The notes: generated by a model not told the origin, from the sequence alone. Counted from the stretch's first letter, positions 1-8,646 are shown. The stretch: DNA of 43,200 nucleotides from Pirellula staleyi DSM 6068 (GCA_945870455.1 CAMBSL010000018.1:1-43200); one strand, 5' to 3'. Numbers and translations: made by a program.

Positions 1-200
1 TCTACGGTGTAGTCGCGTTCAAGCGTGGTCGAAAGACGGCTCAATTCGTCTTCGTCCAGATCCCTCGCTTGTTTCGTCGGATTGATTTTGGTCTTGACGC
101 ATGCCTCACGCGCAACGACCGGCCCAACGCCATAGAGATACTGAAGCGAATAGATGACTTGCTTGTCATTCGGAATATCGACACCAAGAAGACGCGGCAT
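1..200 (-). CDS. rpsM: 30S ribosomal protein S13, 5' part only
   Basis: S13 sits in the head of the small ribosomal subunit and contacts tRNA and S19. The translation from the ATG at 200 begins MPRLLGVDIPNDKQVIYSLQ and continues through YLYGVGPVVAREAC, the helix-two-turn-helix start typical of S13. Only about 66 of the usual 120 or so residues are inside the window; the gene runs off the left edge. The gene usually found just upstream, rpmJ (L36), is not visible in the next 400 bases, so S13 appears to start a transcript here or to follow a long untranslated leader. Identification is firm; operon context to the left cannot be seen. Confidence 0.93.
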   Translation of the reverse strand, partial: MPRLLGVDIPNDKQVIYSLQYLYGVGPVVAREACVKTKINPTKQARDLDEDELSRLSTTLERDYTV

Positions 201-437
201 GCTTGCCTACTCCTAAACCTTTTTCTGCCTTGACTTTATGCAAAGTTGCTCGCAGCCGAATTCGCCCGTGAAAGAGCGATAAACCACGACATCCCATTTG
301 GGAAGCCCCACAGTGTAGCGAAGGATTGCCGTATCCTGCAAGGCTTAATTATCGCGTTTGGCACGCTTTTTTCCCTCCGCCAACCTAAATTCGAGCCCCA
401 TTTGTGAATTTGTAGCGATTCGTTGCGTCCTACCGGG

Positions 438-536
438 GTCGACGCTCGGCCATTTCGCGATCCGCTCCTCCCGTAATTGCCTCGCTTACGCGTCGGGTTA
501 CCACCGTGGTCGATGCTTGGCCATTTCGCGATCCGC
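438..536. repeat. 28-bp direct repeat, two copies 71 bp apart
   Basis: Copies at 438-465 and 509-536 differ at two positions; the shared core is GGCCATTTCGCGATCCGC. Between them, at 481-500, is CTCGCTTACGCGTCGGGTTA. Confidence 0.7.
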
Positions 537-577
537 CACGGTTATGATGGAGTGCACTAGGATGGGGTTTGGTACCT

Positions 578-637
578 CTTAGCGACGAATGACTTAGCGA
601 CAAATGACTTTGCGACAAAGGACTTAGCGACAAAGGA
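578..637. repeat. Four 15-bp tandem repeats in a gene leader
   Basis: Units at 578-592, 593-607, 608-622 and 623-637 follow the pattern CTTAGCGACAAAGGA with a few changes. The last two units carry AAAGGA, which is Shine-Dalgarno-like; the copy at 632-637 sits 3 nt before the ATG at 641. The first two units carry ATG in place of AGG-like bases and so create tiny open frames at 589-597 and 604-627, both out of frame with the gene. Confidence 0.8.
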
Positions 638-640
638 CAA

Positions 641-3600
641 ATGATAATTCAACCGTATTTGGGAAAGTGGTGGCACAGAGACGATGTGTCCGACCGAATC
701 GTATGCGATCTGTGCCCGCGTCAATGCACTCTGAAGGAAGGGGATCGCGGTTTCTGCTTTGTTCGAAAAATCGAGGGAAACCAGATGGTTCTCGATACGT
801 ACGGACGCAGCACGGGTTTTTGTATCGACCCGATCGAAAAGAAGCCACTCAACCATTTCTATCCGGGCACCAGCGTATTGTCGTTCGGCACAGCAGGTTG
901 CAATCTAGGCTGCCAGTTTTGCCAAAACTGGGATATCTCGAAATCGAGAGAGGTTGCTAAGTTGAGCTCCATTGCGGAGCCTGAACTGATTGCACACGCG
1001 GCCAACGAACTCGGATGCAAGAGTGTCGCTTTTACCTACAACGATCCGGTCGTCTGGGCGGAGTACGCCATCGATACCGCCAAGGCTTGTCGCGCGATTG
1101 GGATCAAGAGTGTTGCGGTAACGGCAGGCTATATGTCTCCAGAAGCGCGTCGTGAATTCTATGTTCACATGGATGCAGCCAATGTGGATCTCAAAGCCTT
1201 TACAGAGGATTTCTATCGCAAGATCACCTATTCTCGCCTGGAACCCGTTCTCGATACGCTTCGTTACCTGAAACACGAAACGGATGTTTGGTTCGAAATC
1301 ACCAATCTCATTATTCCCAATGGCAACGACTCGCCGGAAGAGCTCACTCGGATGTGCGACTGGATCCTCAAGGAGCTTGGCCCAGACGTCCCAGTCCATT
1401 TCTCCGCGTTTCATCCAGATTTTCGAATGAAGGATCGGCCGCCAACACAGCATGAGACGTTGCTCAAGGCGCATGAGATCGCCAAACGATCCGGTCTTCG
1501 GTACCCCTTTGTTGGCAACGTGCATGATGTTGCGCACAGTTCGACATACTGTTGGTCCTGTTCCGCCCTTTTGATCGAGCGCGATTGGTATGAACTTGGG
1601 AAATATGAGATCCTTGGTAATTTGTGCGGCCTGTGCGGTGCCGAACAAGCCGGTAGATTCGATCATTCGCCTGGTGACTGGGGACGCAAGCGACAACCCG
1701 TAAACTTAGACTCTTTTAAGCAATCCATTCAACCTGCCGTTTTCCATCAGGTATCATTGCCGATATTGCAACTGCAAGCCCAGCGACCGCCCGTTTCATC
1801 TAGCGAGGAAGCCATGACAAGTCCTATTCTTACTGCTCCGGTAAAGCTTGCTATGCTCAAATTCGATGAGCTTAGCGATGAGCAGAATCGGTCAATCCAC
1901 CGCGCGACTCAACTCGCAGTCCTAGCGGCAACATGCGGACGCAACGTTTCGAAGGACTGGCTCGATGTGCTGGGTCCTCTCGCAGAACTACATGTCATGG
2001 GAATGTTCACGACGCTCCGCCGAGGCAAACAACTTAGGGGTTGTTGTGGTTTCCTTGGTCGCCCAACGGCTCTGAAAGATGCCATTCTCCATACGGCACT
2101 TCGCACAGCTCGCGAGGACGACAGGATGGCTGCCATTTCAACTGCCGAAATCAAATATTTGTCGCTGGATGTATCGTTGCTCGCTTCCCCGATCAGGCTA
2201 ACAGTTGCTGCCGATGCGCGATTGGATCACGTAATCGTTGGCAAGCACGGACTCCGGATCACGCTGGGCGAACAGAGCGGATTGCTTTTGCCGAGCGTGT
2301 CCGTTGAGCAAAACTGGACTGCCGAGGAGTTTCTCAAGGGAGTCTGTCGCAAAGCAGGGCTGCCAGAGTCCGCGTGGACGAACAACGAAGCAATCCTCGA
2401 GACGTTCGAGGGACTTGGTATCGAAGGAGAAATCGAACCATCGAATTTGCCGTCGGAGCTTCCCGTGAAAACGCCTCCGGGAGATATCGAAAGTCTCAAA
2501 CGACTCAAGCAGGTTGCGACCTCCAACTTGATCGCTTTCGCAAGGGGAGCAACCCCCAGCTATTATGCCCTGGATTCCATGGAGGGGAATGTCAACGGCA
2601 TCGTGTTGACTCTGATTGACACGTCCAACCAAATACCGCTGGCTCATTGGATCAAAACGTCGTTGCGCCCTGGAATGGCTCTGCAATCGAGCTTGTTCGA
2701 GCTTTGCCAAGCAGCATCCGAGGTTCTCACCAAGGCAAGATTTCAACAAGCAACCGATATCGAGCTAGCGATCACCATCTTGTACGATCCTATCCACCAT
2801 GGGACGCTCCAGGTTGACGATTGGGATGGCAACCAATTACATCACACATTAAAGACCTGCTCACTGGATGGGATAAGCTCTTCGAATCGGGCGATCGTGA
2901 CGTCCTGCGGCGACTTCGCCGCCGTTGCTTTCGATGCGGAAAAGTCAATAGAATCGTTGCTAAACGAAGCATCTGGTTCCGTCAGGCTGCGTCGAAATCC
3001 AATCGGCGTGTATTCGATGACATGTATCTCCACCGCAAGTTCGCTGTTGGCGAGCAATACTTCGTTTCCCATGAGCCAAGACGACGTTCGACCACCTGCC
3101 GTCGCGGAAGGTTTTTATCCATCTAAAGTGGAATCCCGCCGCGCGCTTGTTGCGGAACTCAAAGGGAACACTCCAGCAGACATCAAGCCAAAGCCTGCGC
3201 TCGCACTTATGACGCCGCACGCAGGACTTCGATTCAGCGGACAGGTTGCCATGAACGCGTGGAGCAGTGTTGAATTACCATCGACCTTGTTGATCATCGG
3301 CCCAAAGCACACTACGTTTGGTCGAGATTGGTCGGTTTCGCCTTCGCAAGCCTGGGAATTGCCCGGTGGAGATAGGTGGGAAACGGACAAAGACCTTGCC
3401 CAAAAAATAGTGGACAAAGTGGACGGGATGGAGCTCGACTTGGCCTCCCACGCACGGGAACACGGAGTCGAAATCCAACTACCCATTCTCGAGTCGCTAA
3501 CTCCCGCAGATGCGAGGCCTAAGCTGGTGGCGATCGCGATCAAGAACGCATCGATCGAGGAAGTGATGCAAGCCGCAGAGCAGCTTGCCAATGTACTTCG

Positions 3601-3913
3601 CGAGTTGCCGAACCGCCCTTTGTTGGTGATATCCAGCGACATGAACCACTACGAACCGGAAGCAGAGAATCGAAGGCGCGATCGATTGGCGCTCGACGCA
3701 ATGTTGACTGGCGACCCGTCGCATTTAATTAAAACATGCCGTGAGAATTTTATCAGCATGTGCGGACTGGTTCCGGCCGCGATCGTAATGCAGACCTTGA
3801 TCAACCTTGGCGAAACATTCAAGGTTGAGGAAATCTGTTACGACAACAGTGCGTCGCGGGGCAACCCAGATCGAGTGGTCGGGTATGCGGGCGTCGTTTT
3901 CCGTGCAACCTAG
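641..3913 (+). CDS. AmmeMemoRadiSam fusion: radical SAM + AMMECR1 + MEMO1
   Basis: This 1090-residue protein joins three components that are usually separate genes. Residues 1 to about 345 are the radical SAM part: the 4Fe-4S motif is C87-x3-C91-x2-C94, with an N-terminal cysteine cluster (C22, C25, C29, C39) and a zinc-ribbon-like pair C304/C307 and C329/C332. Residues about 395-612 are AMMECR1, with its hallmark LRGC at 465-468. Residues about 615-830 look like a decayed second AMMECR1 module lacking LRGC. Residues about 835-1090 are MEMO1-like, with H860, H941, D1000, H1003 and C1041 matching the metal-site pattern of human MEMO1. The biochemical role of the bacterial system is not established; the fusion implies obligate 1:1:1 stoichiometry and possible channelling. 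The start at 641 has AAAGGA just upstream. The gene ends 7 bp from the convergent mcsB. Confidence 0.93.
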   Translation: MIIQPYLGKWWHRDDVSDRIVCDLCPRQCTLKEGDRGFCFVRKIEGNQMVLDTYGRSTGFCIDPIEKKPLNHFYPGTSVLSFGTAGCNLGCQFCQNWDISKSREVAKLSSIAEPELIAHAANELGCKSVAFTYNDPVVWAEYAIDTAKACRAIGIKSVAVTAGYMSPEARREFYVHMDAANVDLKAFTEDFYRKITYSRLEPVLDTLRYLKHETDVWFEITNLIIPNGNDSPEELTRMCDWILKELGPDVPVHFSAFHPDFRMKDRPPTQHETLLKAHEIAKRSGLRYPFVGNVHDVAHSSTYCWSCSALLIERDWYELGKYEILGNLCGLCGAEQAGRFDHSPGDWGRKRQPVNLDSFKQSIQPAVFHQVSLPILQLQAQRPPVSSSEEAMTSPILTAPVKLAMLKFDELSDEQNRSIHRATQLAVLAATCGRNVSKDWLDVLGPLAELHVMGMFTTLRRGKQLRGCCGFLGRPTALKDAILHTALRTAREDDRMAAISTAEIKYLSLDVSLLASPIRLTVAADARLDHVIVGKHGLRITLGEQSGLLLPSVSVEQNWTAEEFLKGVCRKAGLPESAWTNNEAILETFEGLGIEGEIEPSNLPSELPVKTPPGDIESLKRLKQVATSNLIAFARGATPSYYALDSMEGNVNGIVLTLIDTSNQIPLAHWIKTSLRPGMALQSSLFELCQAASEVLTKARFQQATDIELAITILYDPIHHGTLQVDDWDGNQLHHTLKTCSLDGISSSNRAIVTSCGDFAAVAFDAEKSIESLLNEASGSVRLRRNPIGVYSMTCISTASSLLASNTSFPMSQDDVRPPAVAEGFYPSKVESRRALVAELKGNTPADIKPKPALALMTPHAGLRFSGQVAMNAWSSVELPSTLLIIGPKHTTFGRDWSVSPSQAWELPGGDRWETDKDLAQKIVDKVDGMELDLASHAREHGVEIQLPILESLTPADARPKLVAIAIKNASIEEVMQAAEQLANVLRELPNRPLLVISSDMNHYEPEAENRRRDRLALDAMLTGDPSHLIKTCRENFISMCGLVPAAIVMQTLINLGETFKVEEICYDNSASRGNPDRVVGYAGVVFRAT

Positions 3914-3920
3914 AATTGCC

Positions 3921-4991
3921 TTAGTTCTTTTCGTTTTCAGACCGTTTACTCAAATGGAGTTGGAGATAGTTTGCTCGCTCGATGTTTCGGTCCGTGACAC
4001 TTAATTTTCGACCGCACAGCTTTTGAAGGTGAGCGGGTTGCGTATGGATGAACAACTTATTGACGGTGGGAATTTTGACATCCTCGATCAAACCAAGATT
4101 CACTCCCATGCGGACTTTGCTCAGGTAGTGCATAGTCTCTTCGCTGCTAATTTTTTTGGCTGTGCACAAGATACCCAACGCCCGACTCACGTTGTCATGC
4201 AAATCCTGTCGACTCTCGCTCACCAAAAAATCGCGAGCCCTGCGTTCGTATTCGATTAACCTCGGGACCACTTCTTGAACTTTCGCAACCAACCCCAATT
4301 CGCTTTTACCCAAGGTCGTTTGGTTGCTGATTTGATAGAAGTCACCCATAAACTGAGAGCCTTCGCCAAACAAGCCACGCACGGCAACGTTGATCTTGTT
4401 CAAAGCACGAAAAACCTTGTCTATCTGCTTGGTCGTGACCAAAGCGGGCAAGTGTAGCATCACACTTACTCGCAATCCAGTTCCGACATTGGTGGGACAA
4501 GCGGTCAGATAGCCAAGTCGCTTTGTGAACGCATAGGTGAGTTTGCTCTCCAATTGATCGTCGAGTTGATCCATTCGTTTCCAGGCTGATTCCAGATCCA
4601 GCCCGCTCTGCATCACTTGCAATCGCAAATGGTCCTCTTCATTGACCATGATGCTGAAGCGTTCTTTTGGGTCCAATATGACTGCCCGAGCGCCTTGGCT
4701 TTCGTTGAGTTCATGACTAATGAGTTGGCGCTCCATCAAGAATTGTCGATCCAAGTCGCCTAACTTCGCGACGTCGACGTATTCCGTGTCGGCCGATAGC
4801 GGCAACGAGTCTAATGCCCGGTGCACTGCGGTCGCAACGGCTGTGCGGTCCTTGGGGGTGCATTTGCGGATGAATGGAAACTCTGCCAAATTGCGAGCAA
4901 GGCGAATGCGACTACTCATGACAATGTCCGATTCCGGACCGTGCCCTCGCATCCATTCACTGCTTTGATTTGCTAAGTCCTCAAGTTTCAC
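3921..4991 (-). CDS. mcsB: Protein-arginine kinase McsB
   Basis: McsB phosphorylates arginines on misfolded proteins, which in Firmicutes marks them for ClpCP. The 356-residue length fits the family (about 360). Phosphagen-kinase motifs are intact: SSRIRLARN at 26-34, the NEEDHLR segment, CPTNVGTGLR, and GEGSQFMGDFYQISNQ followed by TLGKSE. The C-terminal phosphoarginine-binding motif, RDxxRA in Bacillus-type enzymes, reads RNIERA at 335-340, so its aspartate is replaced by asparagine. The gene lies 83 bp downstream of mcsA on the same strand. ctsR and clpC, the usual partners in Firmicutes, are not adjacent. Identification is firm; the substrate fate is inferred from other bacteria. Confidence 0.95.
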   Translation of the reverse strand: MKLEDLANQSSEWMRGHGPESDIVMSSRIRLARNLAEFPFIRKCTPKDRTAVATAVHRALDSLPLSADTEYVDVAKLGDLDRQFLMERQLISHELNESQGARAVILDPKERFSIMVNEEDHLRLQVMQSGLDLESAWKRMDQLDDQLESKLTYAFTKRLGYLTACPTNVGTGLRVSVMLHLPALVTTKQIDKVFRALNKINVAVRGLFGEGSQFMGDFYQISNQTTLGKSELGLVAKVQEVVPRLIEYERRARDFLVSESRQDLHDNVSRALGILCTAKKISSEETMHYLSKVRMGVNLGLIEDVKIPTVNKLFIHTQPAHLQKLCGRKLSVTDRNIERANYLQLHLSKRSENEKN

Positions 4992-5074
4992 GGTGGATTG
5001 TTTCGTTTGCTAATTGGGTCGGTGTAGGGTTGAAGTTTGTCATTGCCGAGTGCAGGCTGATGGCCAGCCGCAAA

Positions 5075-5668
5075 TCAAACGATCGGCGGCTCAGCTTGAA
5101 AAGTATCGTCCTCTTCGTCTTCATCATCAACATCTTCGTCCAGGGCGTCGTCGGTCCAGGATGATTCGTCGTCCGATTCGATGCTTGAAATTTTGTCTCG
5201 CAAGCGGCTGGCGGTCTCGTAATCTTCCCTTGTGATCGCCTCTTTCATTTCGCTTTTGAGTTGCATCAGACGGTGCTGACGTTCGGGAGAACCGCTTTGA
5301 TTGGTCGGAACTTTGCCGGTATGAGCCAGTGCACCATGAATATTGACCAGCAGCGGCTCTAGCTCGTCCTCGAAGGCCACGTAGTCGTAGGCACATCCCA
5401 ATCGGCCCCCTTTTCGGAAGTCGGCGAAAGAAATGCCACAAATTGGACAGGTTTTTTTGTCTGAAATCGCCAGATCTTCAGCCACTTTTTCCATTTTCAA
5501 CTGTTTTGCCAACAAACTCGCGAGCGCGGATGCAGGCGTGGCGGTTCCATCGGCGGACAGAAAAGTTCGAGCATGCTCTTCGCACAAATGCAAGACGGTG
5601 GGCCCGCTGGGTTCGGTCAACTCAGTAATGTGAAATGTGGCTGGCTTTTCGCAGTGTTGGCACTTCAT
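5075..5668 (-). CDS. mcsA: McsA-type zinc-finger protein with UVR motif
   Basis: McsA is the activator and adaptor of the McsB arginine kinase. The 197-residue product has N-terminal metal ligands C3/C6 and C29/H32, a second cluster C74/C77 and C92 followed by the characteristic AYDYVAFEDEL segment, and a C-terminal UVR motif at about 135-168 (KEAITREDYETASRLRD). It ends in a very acidic tail that the shorter Bacillus protein lacks, as far as I recall. It is the first gene of a mcsA-mcsB pair and is divergent from trpE with 124 bp between starts. On the minus strand TATACT near 5714-5719 could be a -10 box, but I see no convincing -35. Confidence 0.92.
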   Translation of the reverse strand: MKCQHCEKPATFHITELTEPSGPTVLHLCEEHARTFLSADGTATPASALASLLAKQLKMEKVAEDLAISDKKTCPICGISFADFRKGGRLGCAYDYVAFEDELEPLLVNIHGALAHTGKVPTNQSGSPERQHRLMQLKSEMKEAITREDYETASRLRDKISSIESDDESSWTDDALDEDVDDEDEEDDTFQAEPPIV

Positions 5669-5792
5669 CGTGGAATTCTCTCACGTGATGGTTCGCGGTA
5701 AACTCTTTCACTGGTAGTATAGGCATGTTGAGCCGATCCGGCGATGCGGCTAGGCCGATGATTCTAACGCAATTGAAAGTTAACTCCTTAGA

Positions 5793-7310
5793 ATGAGTGC
5801 ACTTCCTCATTTTGAAAAATACCAAGAGCTGGCAGCAGCATTTGACCTTGTGCCAGTTTACCGCCGTCTGTTGAGCGATCATTTGACGCCGGTTTCTGCC
5901 TTTCGACTTCTCGATGACGGCCATAGTCCGGCTTGTCTCTTCGAAAGTGTGGTCGGAGGTGAAAAGATCGGTCGCTACAGTTTTATCGCCATCGGGCCCC
6001 GTTCACGGGTCCTGGCGTATCGAAATGAAGTTCAGTGGCACCACGACGGCTGCGTAACAACGCAAACCGTGGAGGACCCGCTGAATTTCTTGCGCAAAAA
6101 ACTCGGCAAATTGTCGGTTGCAAGCTATCCCGAACTACCCCCATTTGTAGGCGGAGCCATCGGCTACGCGGGTTACGACGTAGTCCGATACGTGGAAAAG
6201 CTTCCGAATGCTCCAGAGGACGATCGGCAGTTGCCGGACCTAGATTTCGGTTTCTACGATTTATTGGTTGTTTTCGACAATGTCAACAAGACAGTTATGG
6301 TTTTGAACTTGGTGGCTGGAGCGAAGGATGTCCCGAGCGAAACAACGTATCGCGAAGCGGTCGAACGCCTCGACTCCGTGACCGAACGCCTTAGTCGCCC
6401 CCTCAACCCACTCCCTGCAGCCGACATTACCCTCGGGATTCCGCCGACACTGCAACCAAAATCGAACTTCACCCGCGAAGGATTTGAGTCGGCGGTTGAA
6501 AAATGCCGCGAATACATCCAAGCTGGCGACGTGTTTCAAGTCGTACTGAGTCAACGATTTGAAATTGATTGCGATTGCGAACCCCTTGAGATCTACCGAT
6601 CACTGCGTGTGATCAACCCAAGTCCTTTCATGTTTCTCGTTCGAACTTCGCATTGTACGCTCGTCGGCAGCAGCCCTGAGGTCATGTCGCGGGTAGTCGA
6701 TCGCGTGGCAACCGTTCGACCATTGGCCGGCACTCGCCCTCGCGGCAAGAACGCGGACGAAGACGAAAGGCTTTCGAAAGAGTTGCTAGCGGATCCAAAG
6801 GAACGCGCCGAGCATGTGATGCTGGTCGATTTGGGACGCAACGACATTGGAAGAGTCGCAAAATTCGGTTCGGTAAAACTTAGCGATTTGATGATGGTCG
6901 AACACTACTCGCATGTAATGCATATTTCGTCCAGCGTTACGGGTGAATTGCGAGACGAAATGGACGCGATGGATGCTTTTAAGGCTTGTATGCCGGCAGG
7001 GACAGTCAGCGGCGCCCCGAAAGTGCGCGCGATGGAAATCATCGACGAATTGGAACCAACGCGTCGTGGGCCCTATGCGGGCGCGGTCGGTTACTTTGAC
7101 TATCGAGGCAACATGGATACTTGCATTACGTTGCGGACCATGGTCGTCTGCAACGGCAAAGTCTATATCCAAGCAGGTGCAGGTTTGGTTGCCGACAGCG
7201 ACCCTGCGAGCGAGTATGAAGAGACCTTCAATAAAGCCAAGGCATTGCTGAGTTCGGTCGAAGCGACCATGACGAGACTAGAACCCAAAACCCTCCCCGA
7301 TGTGCATTAA
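5793..7310 (+). CDS. trpE: Anthranilate synthase component I
   Basis: TrpE converts chorismate and ammonia (delivered by TrpG) to anthranilate, the first committed step of tryptophan synthesis. The 505-residue product has the N-terminal tryptophan-binding segment LFES at 49-52 followed by RYSFIA, implying feedback inhibition. The C-terminal chorismate-binding half carries AGTVSGAPKVRAMEII from about residue 401, then ITLRT and QAGAGLVADSDPASEYEE. The gene is alone: no trpG or other trp gene is next to it, a scattered arrangement common in planctomycetes. No leader peptide with tandem Trp codons is seen in the 124-bp upstream gap, so attenuation of the enteric type is not evident. PabB is the alternative, but the LFES segment and overall match favour TrpE. 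Confidence 0.94.
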   Translation: MSALPHFEKYQELAAAFDLVPVYRRLLSDHLTPVSAFRLLDDGHSPACLFESVVGGEKIGRYSFIAIGPRSRVLAYRNEVQWHHDGCVTTQTVEDPLNFLRKKLGKLSVASYPELPPFVGGAIGYAGYDVVRYVEKLPNAPEDDRQLPDLDFGFYDLLVVFDNVNKTVMVLNLVAGAKDVPSETTYREAVERLDSVTERLSRPLNPLPAADITLGIPPTLQPKSNFTREGFESAVEKCREYIQAGDVFQVVLSQRFEIDCDCEPLEIYRSLRVINPSPFMFLVRTSHCTLVGSSPEVMSRVVDRVATVRPLAGTRPRGKNADEDERLSKELLADPKERAEHVMLVDLGRNDIGRVAKFGSVKLSDLMMVEHYSHVMHISSSVTGELRDEMDAMDAFKACMPAGTVSGAPKVRAMEIIDELEPTRRGPYAGAVGYFDYRGNMDTCITLRTMVVCNGKVYIQAGAGLVADSDPASEYEETFNKAKALLSSVEATMTRLEPKTLPDVH

Positions 7311-7779
7311 AGTGGTGGGGTACGCAAACAAGCTGCGACCCAGCTCGCATCCATAACACCGCGGTTGGTCAGAAAGCCGTGATCTAGGATTGGAAGTGTT
7401 GGCAATACACTCTTTCTTATCTATGCAGTATTGACGATCTTTGCCAGCCTGGTTGTTGCGTTGGGGCTCGGTCAAAGGCCTTGGGCAATGAATCGTCGTT
7501 GGGGGCTGTCGGTGGCCTTTGCATTAGTGCTTGGTCGTAATGACGGCACTTTGGGTGGTTTGGCTATGTTTTTGTCCCGAAAATTGCTTCGGTTGCTTAC
7601 GTTGTCCAATTTGAATCACCGTTGACTTTCAATGGTAGATCTAGCTACTATCGCGAACGATAAGATCTTACTGGACTCCATCGACCGCATTTCGCAACGA
7701 AAAGCGGCGGAAATGATTTTATTCGTTTATTCCCTTTTTCTGAGCTTGTTACCAATTTGTGTTCTAGACCGGAATCTCC
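7311..7779. other. Gap of 469 bp before the glycan locus
   Basis: No gene that I can support. A 64-codon open frame from 7431 has no family resemblance and poor coding character. The promoter of the downstream glycan locus is expected here, but no clear -35/-10 pair stands out. Confidence 0.4.
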
Positions 7780-8634
7780 ATGAAACTCAAACAAAGGTTG
7801 AAGAGGTGGCAAAGGAAAATCCTGGCGCCTTTCGATTCAAGGCTAAGGAAACTGAAGTTTTCCTTAGAACGATTTGTGATCAAGACGGTCACCAAACATG
7901 GATTGGTTTCTCAACCACCAAGTATTTCGCAAGTGCAGCATATTCCAGCGACTTTAAATGAAACAGGAGGCTCTGTAATTCACGTGGTCGAGCCGAGCAA
8001 ACAGCTTTTAGCCCTATTAAAGACAATTCAAAGATCAAAATGCGATTGCCAAGGTCGCTCATCTTTTAAGGGGATACCTCTTGGCAACGGAATGTTGTTG
8101 GTAGAGCATCCACATGCGGGATTTATGTATGCCGACACGGCGAACGTCGCTCTTTTGCCTAACCTGGTGATGGGTGACTACCAAACAGACATATCGATAG
8201 CATTAGAAAGATCGGTTAAACCTGGGGACCTCGTATTGCACATCGGCGCAAAGCAAGGGTATCACCTGTTGACCCTCGCACACTTGGTCGGACCACGGGG
8301 GCATGTTGTTTCTTTCGAAAGCTCGTCTGATCATTTAGCACTTTCCCTAAACGTAACAGCTCATTCTTTAGTTGCTCAAGTTTCCGTGTGCGATCATGAG
8401 TCTGAAGCCCTTGAATTAACGAAGAAAAAACGCAATACCGCAGCTGCCATTGTTTTCTTTGTAGAGGACGAAGCTAGCTTAAATGAGTGCGTGGAGCAAA
8501 CTTTCCTGGAGACAGTCTCGGATTCAATCAACACAACCATTGTGATTGGGAGCCAGATTATTTCGGGCAAAGAGTTTGCTACTAAAATGCGTTGCCAAAC
8601 GTCGAACAATCCAGTGAACCGGGCAGCCGCCTAG
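7780..8634 (+). CDS. Degenerate FkbM-like methyltransferase-fold protein
   Basis: A 284-residue protein with a basic N-terminus (LKRWQRK...LAPFDSR) and a C-terminal Rossmann-like region. The stretch VKPGDLVLHIGAKQGYHLLT at about 146-165, followed by GPRGHVVSFE, has the layout of FkbM-type SAM motif I and the acidic end of strand 2, but the usual DVGA-NxGYY reads HIGAKQGYH. SAM binding may therefore be weakened or lost. It is followed after 12 bp by a glycosyltransferase, and a broken paralogue of both genes lies inverted at 12905-13909. The C-terminus is -NRAAA. I infer a role in surface glycan assembly; it may be a structural or regulatory partner rather than an active methyltransferase. Confidence 0.65.
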   Translation: MKLKQRLKRWQRKILAPFDSRLRKLKFSLERFVIKTVTKHGLVSQPPSISQVQHIPATLNETGGSVIHVVEPSKQLLALLKTIQRSKCDCQGRSSFKGIPLGNGMLLVEHPHAGFMYADTANVALLPNLVMGDYQTDISIALERSVKPGDLVLHIGAKQGYHLLTLAHLVGPRGHVVSFESSSDHLALSLNVTAHSLVAQVSVCDHESEALELTKKKRNTAAAIVFFVEDEASLNECVEQTFLETVSDSINTTIVIGSQIISGKEFATKMRCQTSNNPVNRAAA

Positions 8635-8646
8635 AGAGGTAACACC

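Larger units (their letters stand above)
201..640. other. Intergenic gap with dispersed and tandem repeats
   Basis: A 440-bp gap between divergent genes (rpsM leftwards, the AmmeMemoRadiSam fusion rightwards). It holds a 28-bp direct repeat, a motif at 481-500 that resembles an interspersed repeat I recall from Rhodopirellula genomes, and a 15-bp tandem repeat next to the right-hand gene. Small open frames inside it overlap the repeats and match nothing I recognise, so I do not call a gene. Promoters for both flanking genes are expected here but none is clear by eye. Confidence 0.6.

Noticed and set aside
358..582. Open frames of about 70 codons in the gap before 641
   Set aside because: They consist largely of repeat sequence and match no protein pattern.
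905..1696. 263-codon open frame antisense to the radical SAM domain
   Set aside because: It mirrors a strongly conserved coding region, has no family resemblance and no ribosome binding site.
7431..7625. 64-codon frame between trpE and the glycan locus
   Set aside because: No Shine-Dalgarno, no recognisable motif; probably chance.
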